Of a DNA stretch of 48,481 nucleotides, positions 18,288 to 26,447 are shown one piece after another. The notes beneath the pieces are model-generated. The model did no database searches. It worked only from the letters and a program-made list of their open reading frames with translations, and was not told where the DNA came from. The DNA comes from Thermodesulfovibrionales bacterium (GTDB lineage Bacteria > Nitrospirota > Thermodesulfovibrionia > Thermodesulfovibrionales > Dissulfurispiraceae), in the NCBI GenBank assembly GCA_020062545.1, contig JAGUWD010000010.1, forward strand, positions 1 to 48,481, given 5' to 3'. Position 1 is the first letter of the stretch. Each line of letters opens with the position of its first letter. Both the position numbers and the translations under genes were made by a program.

Positions 18288-18360
18288 CGTGTAATGGGTG
18301 ACGAGTAGCAAGTTTTTACCTCTTTGCTCGTTACTATTTTAATTGTTACTGCCTTTAAGG
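18288..18360. repeat. Heptamer-type repeat and hairpin upstream of bamA
   Basis: GTAATGG, GTGACGA and GTAGCAA follow at seven-base spacing. GTGACGAGTAGCAAG can pair with CTTTGCTCGTTAC to form an imperfect hairpin. It lies in the probable 5' leader of bamA, followed by a GGTGGAGG ribosome site. Confidence 0.55.
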
Positions 18361-18373
18361 TGGAGGATATATT

Positions 18374-20629
18374 ATGAAGAAGAGGAATGGAATAATCTCG
18401 CTTGTAATATTATTACTGACCGCACTGATAATCGGCAAATCCTTTGCCGAAGAACTTCCAATTGTAACAGCCATCGGAGTAAAAGGGCTTAAACGCATCG
18501 AAGAAGGTTCCATCAAGGCAAAGGTGTCACAGAAGATCGGGGAGCCCCTGTCCCAGGAAAAGACTACGGAGGACATAAAGACCATATATAAAATGGGTTA
18601 TTTTGATGATGTGAAGGTGGAGATAGAACCTTTCGAAGGGGGGATAAAGGTTATTTTCGTTGTTAAAGAAAAACCGACCATCGTAAAGGTGGAATTTCAG
18701 GGAAACAAAAAATACAAAGATGAGGATTTGAAAGACAAGATTGCATTAACTCCGGGTGCAATATCGGATGTAACCCTGATTAACGATAATGCAGGAAAAC
18801 TGAAGAAATTTTACGAAGATGAGGGATACTATCTTGCCAGGGTAGTTCCTATTGTAAAAAAAGCAGAGGAGGGGGAAGTTTCAGTAACATATCAAATAGA
18901 GGAAGGCAAAAAGGTAAAGATAAAGGAGATAAAAATAGAAGGCAATAAAGTACTCTCTGCCGGCAAGATCAAAGGTGCGATGAAGACAAGCGAACGGGGT
19001 TTGTTCTCATTTATTTTAGGCGGGGGATATTATAAAAAAGATGAAATAAAGGCTGATCTGGAAAGAATTAAAGACCTTTATTACAACAATGGATATATAA
19101 AAGTTATCGTAGGAGAACCGAAGATCCAGCTTACAGACGATAAGGAAGGAATGAGAATTACAATTCAGGTTTCCGAGGGAGAGCAGTTCAGGGTCTCATC
19201 TGTTGAACTTGCAGGCAACAAGGCATTTTCTGAAGAGGAATTGCGGAAGCTGATAAAACTTTCTCCAAAAACTATCTTCAATAAGGAAATATTACGTAAA
19301 GATGTAGCTGCAATTACAGACCAGTACTCAAACAATGGATATGCCCTTGTTGTCATTACCCCTGACCTCATACCAAACGAAGAGACAAAAGAAACAAGGG
19401 TGGTTTACAAAATTGACGAAGGCGATAAATATAAGATTGGGAAAATAGAAATATCAGGCAATACAAAGACGCGGGATAAGGTAATACGGAGGGAGATAAG
19501 GCTCGATGAAGGTGATACATTTAACGCCTCTGTGCTGAAAAGAAGTTATGAAAGACTTAATAACCTCCAGTTTTTTGAGGCAGTTGAAATTTCACCAAAG
19601 CCAAGACCAGAGGAAAAACTCGTTGACCTCGATGTAAAAGTAAAAGATAAACCTACAGGATTTTTAAGCGTGGGTGGTGGCTATAGTTCCATAGATAAGT
19701 TCGTTGCAATGGTGGACATAACGCAGGGCAACCTCTTTGGTAAAGGGCAGTATATAAAACTTCGTGGAGAACTCGGCGGCAGGAGTTCTTTTTATGAACT
19801 CTCTTTCAGAGACCCATGGTTTATGGACAAGCCAATATCTTTTGGCACAAGCATTTACAAAACATATAGAAACTACAGTAATTTCGAAAGAAAGGCTACA
19901 GGATTCGAAGTCTCTTTTGGCAAAAGCTTCTGGGAATACTGGGGGGCATCCGTATCCTACAACTTTGAAAAGACAAAGATATTCAATGTAAGGTCAGACG
20001 CATCCACAACAATAAAGGACCAGGAAGGGACAAGTACAACAAGCAGTATAACGACTTCAGTGGGAAGAGATACGAGGGATAATTATCTCGACCCATTGAG
20101 AGGCTCCAAAAATACAGTATCCATGACCTTCGCCGGTTTAGGCGGCACAAATGCATTTCTCAAAGGTCTCCTGGATTCAGGCTGGTATTTCCCTGTGTTT
20201 GATGTGACCACTGTACATCTGCGTGGACGGGCAGGATATGCAAGTGCTTTATTCGGCAAAAAACTTCCACTTTATGAGAGATATTACGTCGGCGGCATCT
20301 ACACTGTCCGCGGTCTCGGATACGGCGATGCAGGTCCGAAAGACCCAAATGGAGAGGCAATAGGTGGAGAAAAGGAACTGATATTCAATGCAGAGTATAT
20401 ATTCCCCATAGTAGCGGAGTATAAATTCAAAGGGCTTGTATTTTTCGATGCAGGTAGGGCATATGGTAAAGGCGAGGCATTGGGCAGCGATCTCAGATAT
20501 ACCACAGGTACAGGCATTCGGTGGATATCACCAATAGGCCCAATAAGAATTGAATGGGGCTACAATCTCGATAAAAAGGAAGGAGAATCTTCGAGTAAGG
20601 TAGAATTTACATTCGGTTCATTCTTTTAG
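18374..20629 (+). CDS. bamA: Outer membrane protein assembly factor BamA
   Basis: This is the essential Omp85 protein that inserts beta-barrel proteins into the outer membrane. The signal peptide is residues 1 to about 25, ending near KSFA. Five POTRA domains follow, each with an internal GNK or GLK turn (VKGLKRIEEGSI, FQGNKKYKDEDL, IEGNKVLSAGKI, LAGNKAFSEEEL, ISGNTKTRDKVI). The C-terminal barrel begins near residue 430 and contains the lid-lock VRGLGYG (Omp85 V/IRG motif) and the strand ending TFGSFF with terminal Phe. The length (751 residues) is usual. It heads the envelope operon with skp, lpxD, fabZ, lpxA and lpxI, a classic arrangement. Confidence 0.97.
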   Translation: MKKRNGIISLVILLLTALIIGKSFAEELPIVTAIGVKGLKRIEEGSIKAKVSQKIGEPLSQEKTTEDIKTIYKMGYFDDVKVEIEPFEGGIKVIFVVKEKPTIVKVEFQGNKKYKDEDLKDKIALTPGAISDVTLINDNAGKLKKFYEDEGYYLARVVPIVKKAEEGEVSVTYQIEEGKKVKIKEIKIEGNKVLSAGKIKGAMKTSERGLFSFILGGGYYKKDEIKADLERIKDLYYNNGYIKVIVGEPKIQLTDDKEGMRITIQVSEGEQFRVSSVELAGNKAFSEEELRKLIKLSPKTIFNKEILRKDVAAITDQYSNNGYALVVITPDLIPNEETKETRVVYKIDEGDKYKIGKIEISGNTKTRDKVIRREIRLDEGDTFNASVLKRSYERLNNLQFFEAVEISPKPRPEEKLVDLDVKVKDKPTGFLSVGGGYSSIDKFVAMVDITQGNLFGKGQYIKLRGELGGRSSFYELSFRDPWFMDKPISFGTSIYKTYRNYSNFERKATGFEVSFGKSFWEYWGASVSYNFEKTKIFNVRSDASTTIKDQEGTSTTSSITTSVGRDTRDNYLDPLRGSKNTVSMTFAGLGGTNAFLKGLLDSGWYFPVFDVTTVHLRGRAGYASALFGKKLPLYERYYVGGIYTVRGLGYGDAGPKDPNGEAIGGEKELIFNAEYIFPIVAEYKFKGLVFFDAGRAYGKGEALGSDLRYTTGTGIRWISPIGPIRIEWGYNLDKKEGESSSKVEFTFGSFF

Positions 20630-20631
20630 AA

Positions 20632-20712
20632 ATTGTTAAGAGTAATCCGTAACGCGCGCGTAACGGGATGCAGTCCATGGTCCTTAACCCTTTACTGCAC
20701 GCATTACGAATA
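20632..20712. repeat. Repeat-like intergenic hairpin between bamA and skp
   Basis: GTAACGGGATGCAGT and ACTGCACGCATTAC are imperfect inverted repeats, and the palindrome CGTAACGCGCGCGTAACG lies just before them. The word pattern resembles the other degenerate repeats of the window but is less regular. Confidence 0.45.
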
Positions 20713-20728
20713 AAAATTGGAGGATAAA

Positions 20729-21271
20729 ATGAAAAAGATTCTGGTTGTTGTAATTGCAGGACTGTGCATCCTTGCAGCAGGCGTGATTCCAAAGACATCT
20801 GATGCAGCAGATACGCTCAAGGTCGGCATTGTTGACCTTCTGAAGGCCCTCAATGAGTCAGAGGCAGGCAAAAGGGCAAAGACCGATCTCGAATCATTGA
20901 TAAAATCAAAACAGACATCTATAGAGGAAAAGGGAAAGAATATCGAGAAGTTGAGGGCAGACTTTGAAAAACAGGCAGCCATCATATCTCCCGAGGCAAA
21001 AAAGGCAAAGGAAGAGGAATTAGAGCGCCTTTTAAGGGATTACCAGAGAATAGTGGCTGATTCCCAGGCAGAGGTCAAAAAAAAGGAAGGGGAATTAACA
21101 GGGGAGATACTTAAGGATTTAAGGGAAATGATCAACAAGATCGCCCAGGAGGAGGGGTACACCTTAATACTGGAGCATGCCGAAGGCCTTGTACTGTACT
21201 CTAACAAGTCTCTTGACCTTACGGATAAGGTGATAAAGAGGTATAATGAGTCAAAGGCGGTCAAGAAATAG
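20729..21271 (+). CDS. skp: Skp/OmpH-family periplasmic chaperone
   Basis: This chaperone carries unfolded outer membrane proteins across the periplasm to BamA. The start is the ATG at 20729, since the Shine-Dalgarno TTGGAGGA lies 4-11 bases upstream. The signal peptide ends at about residue 27 (SDAA). A mature N-terminal strand (LKVGIVDLLKALNES) leads into a long charged coiled-coil at about residues 45-125 and then a C-terminal strand region (YTLILEHAEGLVLYSNKSLDLTDKVI). This is the expected OmpH order and length. It sits directly between bamA and lpxD. Confidence 0.92.
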   Translation: MKKILVVVIAGLCILAAGVIPKTSDAADTLKVGIVDLLKALNESEAGKRAKTDLESLIKSKQTSIEEKGKNIEKLRADFEKQAAIISPEAKKAKEEELERLLRDYQRIVADSQAEVKKKEGELTGEILKDLREMINKIAQEEGYTLILEHAEGLVLYSNKSLDLTDKVIKRYNESKAVKK

Positions 21272-21276
21272 ATGAA

Positions 21277-22293
21277 ATGAAGTTAAAAGACATTGCAAAT
21301 TTAATCGGTGGTGAAATTATTGGAGATGGACAGTTAGATATAACAGGTGCTGCCGGTATTTCCGATGCAAAAGAGGGAGACATTACATTTCTATCCGGCA
21401 CAAAACTTTTGAATGAGCTTAAAAACAGCAAGGCATCAGCGGTCATAGTAAAAGGGTATGTCAAGGGTTTAGAAAAACCTCAGATAATTACGAAAAATCC
21501 TCATTATGCATTTGCACAGCTTTTATCCCGATTTTACGTAAAACCACATCCATGCATGGGCATCAGCAAAAATGCCTTTGTATCCGACACTGCCATTATA
21601 GGGCAGGATGTCACGATCTATCCATTTGCGTATATATCTGATGGTGTAAATATAGGCTCCGGAACAGTCATTTATCCCGGTGTGTTTATCGGCAAAAACA
21701 GCAGCATTGGAGAGAAATGCCTGATATACCCGAATGTTGCAGTCAGGGAAGGTGTTGCCATAGGCAGCAGGGTCATCATTCATGCAAATGCTGTCATCGG
21801 CTCAGACGGCTTTGGATATGTCTTTGAAGATGGCATGCACCAGAAAATACCACAGGTCGGCGGTGTTATAATAGAAAATGATGTTGAGATCGGCGCCAAT
21901 GTGACAATCGACAGGGCAACAACAGGCAATACCGTCATTGGCAAGGGAACAAAAATAGATAACCTCGTACAGATAGGTCATAACGTAACTGTCGGTAAAA
22001 ATGTTATATTAGTAGCTCAAGTGGGAATAGCCGGAAGCTCTAAGATAGGAGATGGGGTGATACTCGGCGGTCAGGTTGGCGTTGCTGACCATACCACCAT
22101 AGAAGCCGGCACAATGATAGGGGCAAAGAGCGGTGCCATGGGAGAAATGAAGAGGAATGTATATTCAGGGATGCTGCCAATGCCGCACAGGGAGTGGTTA
22201 AAAGCAATGGCAGTATTTGCAAAACTGCCTGAATTATATAAAAAGGTAAAAGAACTCGAAGAAAAAATTGGGAGGGAAAATGGTAGACATTAA
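21277..22293 (+). CDS. lpxD: UDP-3-O-acylglucosamine N-acyltransferase
   Basis: It catalyses the third step of lipid A synthesis, adding the N-linked hydroxyacyl chain from ACP. Residues 1 to about 100 are the uridine-binding N-terminal domain. From about 105 to 320 come left-handed parallel beta-helix hexapeptide repeats (IGQDVTIYPFAYISDGVNIG and many more). The catalytic histidine segment QIGHNVTVGKNV is intact. A C-terminal helix follows (KKVKELEEKIGRENG). The length (338 residues) is normal. Its end overlaps fabZ by 14 bases, which couples the two. Confidence 0.97.
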   Translation: MKLKDIANLIGGEIIGDGQLDITGAAGISDAKEGDITFLSGTKLLNELKNSKASAVIVKGYVKGLEKPQIITKNPHYAFAQLLSRFYVKPHPCMGISKNAFVSDTAIIGQDVTIYPFAYISDGVNIGSGTVIYPGVFIGKNSSIGEKCLIYPNVAVREGVAIGSRVIIHANAVIGSDGFGYVFEDGMHQKIPQVGGVIIENDVEIGANVTIDRATTGNTVIGKGTKIDNLVQIGHNVTVGKNVILVAQVGIAGSSKIGDGVILGGQVGVADHTTIEAGTMIGAKSGAMGEMKRNVYSGMLPMPHREWLKAMAVFAKLPELYKKVKELEEKIGRENGRH

Positions 22294-22702
22294 AGAGATA
22301 TTTTCCTTACTTCCTCACAGATACCCTTTTTTGCTTGTTGACAGGGTCGTAGAGTTTGAACCCGAAGTCAGGGCAGTAGGGATCAAGAATGTGACTATTA
22401 ACGAGCCCTTTTTCCAGGGGCACTTCCCGAATAATCCTGTAATGCCCGGTGTGTTAATTGTAGAGGCGCTGGCTCAGGTAGCAGGGATTATGGCATTTAA
22501 ATCAGGAGCAGAAGGGGAAAACGTCTATTTTATGAGCATCGAAAAGGTAAAGTTCAGAAAACCTGTAATTCCTGGCGATCAGCTCAGGCTGGAGGTACAG
22601 GTTATTCACAAAAGAGGTAATGTATGGAAATTTTCCGGCAATGCCTTTGTCGGCGACCAGTTAAAATCAGAGGCTGAATTCACCGCCATGGTTGCCTCAT
22701 AG
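22280..22702 (+). CDS. fabZ: 3-hydroxyacyl-ACP dehydratase
   Basis: It dehydrates 3-hydroxyacyl-ACP in fatty acid elongation and competes with the Lpx acyltransferases for the same hydroxyacyl-ACP pool. The start is the ATG at 22280, with GGGAGGG just upstream. The hot-dog fold signatures LLPHRYPFLLVDRV and FFQGHFPNNPVMPGVLIVEALAQ carry the catalytic His and Glu. At 140 residues it is the normal size. It starts inside the end of lpxD and precedes lpxA by 16 bases. Confidence 0.97.
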   Translation: MVDIKEIFSLLPHRYPFLLVDRVVEFEPEVRAVGIKNVTINEPFFQGHFPNNPVMPGVLIVEALAQVAGIMAFKSGAEGENVYFMSIEKVKFRKPVIPGDQLRLEVQVIHKRGNVWKFSGNAFVGDQLKSEAEFTAMVAS

Positions 22703-22718
22703 AGAGACAGGGGGATTA

Positions 22719-23498
22719 ATGTCAAAGGATATACATAAGACGGCAATTGTGAGTTCAAAGGCAGAAATCGATGAAAATGTTCATATAGGTCCTTTTTGTA
22801 CGGTAGGCGAAGGGGTTGTAATAAAGAGTGGGACAAGGCTCATTTCCAATGCAGTTGTCGAAGGGAGTACAGAAATAGGAGAGGGTTGCATAATTCATCC
22901 TTTTGCGACTATCGGGGTTCCTCCTCAGGACCTAAAATACAAAAACGAAAAGACCGGGGTAAAGATCGGGAAGAATAATATCATCAGGGAATATGCATCG
23001 ATTCACAGGGCATCTGTTGGTGGAGATGGACTCACAGAAATAGGAGATTCAAATTTCCTTATGGCATACGTGCACATAGCCCATGACTGCAAGATTGGCA
23101 ATTCTACGGTTATGGCAAATGCAGCCACCCTTGCAGGCCATGTCCATGTAGAGGATTATGCAGTAATAGGCGGGCTTGTAGCTGTTCACCAGTATACACG
23201 TATAGGAGCATATTCGATGGTAGGAGGGTTCAGCGGTATAGGACAGGACATACCTCCATATACCATGGCATCCGGAGCCAGGGCAAAATTGTACGGGCTG
23301 AATGCAATAGGTCTGAAAAGGCACGGGTTCTCTGATGAGGCCATCAATAACCTCAAGAAGGCATATAAAATCCTCTTCAGGGAAAAGAGGACATTAAAAG
23401 AGGCTTTGAAGAAGATAAAATCAGATCTGCCAGAAACCCCCGAAATAAAACATCTGCTGGAATTCATAGAAAAAAACAAAAGAGGAATATGCAGATAA
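22719..23498 (+). CDS. lpxA: UDP-N-acetylglucosamine O-acyltransferase
   Basis: This is the first committed step of lipid A synthesis, adding hydroxyacyl to UDP-GlcNAc. The start is set at 22719 (MSKDIHKTAIVSSKAEI) after AGGGGG. Hexapeptide repeats run from about residues 5-185, with the catalytic histidine in NFLMAYVHIAHDCKIGN. The C-terminal helical domain contains GLNAIGLKRHGFS. At 259 residues it is typical. The lpxI start codon lies inside its last four codons. Confidence 0.97.
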   Translation: MSKDIHKTAIVSSKAEIDENVHIGPFCTVGEGVVIKSGTRLISNAVVEGSTEIGEGCIIHPFATIGVPPQDLKYKNEKTGVKIGKNNIIREYASIHRASVGGDGLTEIGDSNFLMAYVHIAHDCKIGNSTVMANAATLAGHVHVEDYAVIGGLVAVHQYTRIGAYSMVGGFSGIGQDIPPYTMASGARAKLYGLNAIGLKRHGFSDEAINNLKKAYKILFREKRTLKEALKKIKSDLPETPEIKHLLEFIEKNKRGICR

Positions 23499-24379
23499 GT
23501 CAAGAGTCGAGAGTCGAGAGTCGAGAGTCAAAAGTCAAAAATATCGGAATAATTGCTGGAACAGGAGATATCCCTATGATAATCGCCAGGGATGCGAGGG
23601 AGCGCGGTTTTAGGGTCATTTCCATAGCCCTCGAAAATCTTGCTTCACATGACCTCAGCAGGGTATCCGATGAAATAAAATGGATCAATGTGGGGAAATT
23701 GGGCGAATTGATAGACACACTGAAGAAATTCGATGTAAAAGAGGCAATTATGGCAGGGAAGGTCTCAAAAACCCTTCTCTACAAATCAAAGCTCACGCCA
23801 GACATGAGGGCAGTGAAACTGCTTTTTTCCCTCAAGGACAAGAGCGACGATTCCATACTCAATGCAATAACAAAGGAACTCGAAAAAGAGGGCATCCATG
23901 TAATAGACACCCCGACCTTCAGCCCTCACCTACTCACGCCTGAGGGAGTACTGACAGACGACCCTCCAACAATGGACGAATGGAAGGACATAGAGTTCGG
24001 CTGGAGGATAGCAAAGGAAATAGGCAGGCTGGATATCGGTCAGACTGTTGTTGTGAAAGGACAGGCTGTGATGGCAGTGGAGGCAATAGAGGGAACTGAT
24101 GAGGCAATACTCCGGGGAGGAAAACTGTCAGGAGAAGGGGCCGTAGTAATTAAGGTCTCCAAACCGCACCAGGACATGCGGCTCGATGTTCCTGTTATAG
24201 GGCTCGACACGCTTAAGTCCATGGTTGAAGTAGGGGCCAGGGTCATTGCAGTTGAAGCGCAGAGGAGCATGATCGTGAACAGGGAACAACTGATTAAAGA
24301 AGCGGAAGAGTCAGGGATTTCTGTTGTTGGAATCTCCCATGAAAAAATCTCAAAGAAAATCTCTCACACCAAACATTGA
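23489..24379 (+). CDS. lpxI: UDP-2,3-diacylglucosamine pyrophosphatase LpxI
   Basis: It hydrolyses UDP-2,3-diacylglucosamine to lipid X, replacing LpxH in many lineages. The N-terminal Rossmann-like segment NIGIIAGTGDIPMIIA and the conserved C-terminal domain (LDIGQTVVVKGQAVMAVEAIEGTD, then KVSKPHQDMRLDVPVIGLDT) match the DUF1009/LpxI family. The first 16 or so residues (QISQESRVESRESKV) are encoded by tandem GAGTCGA heptamers and precede the usual family start, so they are probably a repeat-derived extension. No better start codon follows before the conserved core. It overlaps lpxA by ten bases. Confidence 0.93.
   Translation: MQISQESRVESRESKVKNIGIIAGTGDIPMIIARDARERGFRVISIALENLASHDLSRVSDEIKWINVGKLGELIDTLKKFDVKEAIMAGKVSKTLLYKSKLTPDMRAVKLLFSLKDKSDDSILNAITKELEKEGIHVIDTPTFSPHLLTPEGVLTDDPPTMDEWKDIEFGWRIAKEIGRLDIGQTVVVKGQAVMAVEAIEGTDEAILRGGKLSGEGAVVIKVSKPHQDMRLDVPVIGLDTLKSMVEVGARVIAVEAQRSMIVNREQLIKEAEESGISVVGISHEKISKKISHTKH
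23499..23538. repeat. Tandem GAGTCGA heptamers at the lpxA-lpxI junction
   Basis: GAGTCGA occurs three times in exact tandem, followed by GAGTCAA and AAGTCAA. The array starts immediately after the lpxA stop codon and is translated as the N terminus of LpxI. Confidence 0.9.
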
Positions 24380-24382
24380 TAA

Positions 24383-25390
24383 ATGTCTTACCTCTCTGTC
24401 ATAAAAGAAAGTATACGCACTGTCCATAAAAACTGGCAGTTGATATTCATTCAGTTTGCATCGATGCTCCTGAGCTGTATAGGTTTTTTCACCATCGTTG
24501 GGATACCCATTGCCATCGCATTTATCATGTTCGGACTCGACCTTACAGAAATCCTGAGGCTCAGGGATCTGGTGAGCGCACTCAAAGAGTCTGCAGAACT
24601 GTTAAGTAAATATTTTGCCATGGCAATAGTGGTGATACTGAGCCTTCTCATATACTTTGCATTCATTATTGTTTTATGGATATTCACCATCAGCGGGACA
24701 ATAGGTGTTTTAAAAAATAATATTATAGATACAGCCTATAGATTTAACCTTAAAGCATTTCTTGCAGAAGGCAGAAATTTCTTCTTCCCTGTATTTTTCT
24801 TTTCAATCATAATCGGTATTGCATTTATAACCCTCGCTTTCATGCTCGGACTTCTCGGCGGCGGTGCATCAACAATCATTGAAATGGCAAAAAGCAGGGA
24901 GGCAACACTTGCCCTGTTCCTCGGCGTGTTCTTTTCCCTGGTAATTCTTTCTGTAGGCGTATTTTTGATAATAGTCACGCTTTCAATAACCACATACGGA
25001 ATCGCCCATCTGGCATTTCATAGATCAGGGGCATGGGAAACAATAAAGGAAACTGCGAAATACATTTATTCCAGGCCTTCTTCAATGGGCTTTTACGTTG
25101 TTCTGCTGTTTGGATATATGATGATGGGATTTTTGGTTATCCTAATTGGCTCGCCGTTCACATTGATACCGATAATCGGTCCTATACTATCACTGCCGTA
25201 TCAGCTCATCACATATGTAATACAGGGATATGTGAGTCTTATAATGCTTTCCTCGGTATTTCACTATTATTACAAAACCGGATATTCTTTGTTGTCCCAT
25301 GAGTCCATTGCGGGTTCTGGTACTTCCCGGATAATAGAAGAAGGGCAAGCTCCTGCTCCTGAGAGGACGGATGAGAGTCAGCAAGGGTAA
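24383..25390 (+). CDS. Six-helix integral membrane protein of unknown function
   Basis: The 335-residue protein is not recognised. It has about six hydrophobic segments: roughly 20-50, 72-98, 132-162, 172-205, 232-262 and 264-290. A polar C-terminal tail is rich in Glu, Pro and Ser. The N-terminal IKESIRTVHKNWQLIFIQ is typical of glycerophosphodiester- or DUF975/DUF4013-like membrane proteins. It starts three bases after lpxI and is the last gene of the envelope operon, so a link to lipid A or membrane homeostasis is an inference from context. Its last 152 bases overlap, in antisense, the end of the lipM-like gene. Confidence 0.72.
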   Translation: MSYLSVIKESIRTVHKNWQLIFIQFASMLLSCIGFFTIVGIPIAIAFIMFGLDLTEILRLRDLVSALKESAELLSKYFAMAIVVILSLLIYFAFIIVLWIFTISGTIGVLKNNIIDTAYRFNLKAFLAEGRNFFFPVFFFSIIIGIAFITLAFMLGLLGGGASTIIEMAKSREATLALFLGVFFSLVILSVGVFLIIVTLSITTYGIAHLAFHRSGAWETIKETAKYIYSRPSSMGFYVVLLFGYMMMGFLVILIGSPFTLIPIIGPILSLPYQLITYVIQGYVSLIMLSSVFHYYYKTGYSLLSHESIAGSGTSRIIEEGQAPAPERTDESQQG

Positions 25391-26084
25391 TATTGAAGGT
25401 CTTTTCAAAGGATGATTTGATAGCTTCCTTAAAACCTCCGGAATCGAAACCTGCAATTAATTCCTTAAGCCCAATAATTTCCTGCTTGGAGTATTGGAGT
25501 ATTGGAGTGCTGGTTTTAAAAACCAAAGTAATTTTCTCATAATCTATGGAATAGGGTATTGATCCCTGCTGCAGAAATCCGTCGTTCCATCTCTTCTGCG
25601 CCGAGCCTACAAGCTTTCTTCCGTCAAGGCTTATCTCTCCATATGATGTGGATTTAAAACAGAGCGGGCTCCTCGTAAGATTCGTTCCTGATTCCCTTTC
25701 CATTTTCATTGCCGCATTCAAGCCCATTTGATGCAGTGCTGATTGAAATGCAATGCTCAATCTGCGATAGGTGTCTAAAAGACCACCGGAAAAATCCCCT
25801 TCATTTCTTGCAGAAAAGCTGTATGTAAGCTCATCTCCATGAAGGATTCCCCTGCCCCCGGTCGGCCTTCTGACAACAGGAATGTTATTGTTTATACAGT
25901 ATTCAATATCAATGTCGATTACCTTCTGGAAAGAACCGAGGCTTACCGAGGGAGTTTCCCATCCATATAATCTAAGGGTTGGAGGCGCTTCCCCGTTTCT
26001 TACAGAGATTGCAATAGCCTCATCGAGGGCCATGTTGTATGCGGCATCACAAAGGCCGGAATCTATAAGTCGCCATACACTCAC
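25239..26084 (-). CDS. lipM: Lipoate/octanoate-protein ligase-family acyltransferase, LipM-like
   Basis: It attaches an octanoyl or lipoyl group to lipoyl-domain proteins. The family motifs RRPTGGRGILHGDELTYSF (72-90) and DGRKLVGSAQKR (154-165, with the conserved K157) are intact. A cysteine at 142 in PLCFKSTSYGEI sits where LipM octanoyltransferases have their acyl-enzyme cysteine, and there is no large C-terminal LplA accessory domain, so octanoyl transfer from ACP is favoured over ATP-dependent ligation. The stretch TSTPILQYSKQE is coded by tandem TTGGAGTA-type repeats. The 3' end overlaps the opposite membrane-protein gene by 152 bases. Confidence 0.88.
   Translation of the reverse strand: MSVWRLIDSGLCDAAYNMALDEAIAISVRNGEAPPTLRLYGWETPSVSLGSFQKVIDIDIEYCINNNIPVVRRPTGGRGILHGDELTYSFSARNEGDFSGGLLDTYRRLSIAFQSALHQMGLNAAMKMERESGTNLTRSPLCFKSTSYGEISLDGRKLVGSAQKRWNDGFLQQGSIPYSIDYEKITLVFKTSTPILQYSKQEIIGLKELIAGFDSGGFKEAIKSSFEKTFNITLADSHPSSQEQELALLLLSGKYQNPQWTHGTTKNIRFCNNSEIPRKAL
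25486..25512. repeat. Tandem octamers inside the lipM-like gene
   Basis: TTGGAGTA is repeated twice, followed by TTGGAGTG, at exact eight-base period. On the minus strand it codes for part of TSTPILQYSKQ. Confidence 0.85.
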
Positions 26085-26107
26085 TTAGAGCTTCTATCAC
26101 AATAAGC

Positions 26108-26234
26108 TGATAGGGCATTGTATTGGAGCGGTTTCAGCAGCTCTAAGTTTCGCCGTGACGGCGAAACAGAGCTGGTGCCTCGGAGACGGACATGGATGTC
26201 CGGCGAGAATGAGCGGAAATACTGTGCCCTATCA
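26108..26234 (+). repeat. Structured palindromic element, copy B
   Basis: The terminal stem 26108-26124/26218-26234 pairs except for one T-T mismatch and one wobble. The first hairpin is CAGCTCT (26138-26144)/AGAGCTG (26168-26174), enclosing GTTTCGCC/GGCGAAAC. The second is CGGACA, loop TGGA, TGTCCG (26187-26202), followed by GCGAGAATGAGCGG. Its stems differ from copies A and C, but the order, the TGGA loop and the GAGAATGA segment are the same. It lies between the lipM-like and cooT-like genes. Confidence 0.78.
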
Positions 26235-26252
26235 TCTTTAATGATCACTTAC

Positions 26253-26447
26253 TCAGTCCTTTGCCTCCTCAAGCACTATCTTATGCCTGAGAAGGGAAAT
26301 TTCCTTAACATAACCCTCAAATGTTTTTTGCTCACCAAAGAGGTTTCTGAGATAAATCTTACTGCCTTCAGGTATCAGGACATCAACATTTTCGAGGTAT
26401 AGTTCCTCTTTGCCGTCTTTATAAATATACGCATTCGCCTCACACAT
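26253..26447 (-). CDS. CooT-family small nickel-binding protein
   Basis: This 64-residue protein begins MCEANAYIY and contains VDVLIPEGSKIYLRNLFGEQKTFEGYVKEI. That is the full CooT-type fold (a small SH3-like barrel) with Cys2, the residue known to bind nickel at the dimer interface in characterised members, which serve CO dehydrogenase maturation. No cooS, cooC or cooJ is in the window. It overlaps the DUF3842 gene by eight bases, a pairing that suggests a shared role. Substrate metal and client enzyme remain unknown. Confidence 0.85.
   Translation of the reverse strand: MCEANAYIYKDGKEELYLENVDVLIPEGSKIYLRNLFGEQKTFEGYVKEISLLRHKIVLEEAKD

Noticed and set aside
23499-23538. Tandem heptamers as a CRISPR or an attachment site
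   Set aside because: The units are seven bases with no spacers and vary between loci, unlike either feature.
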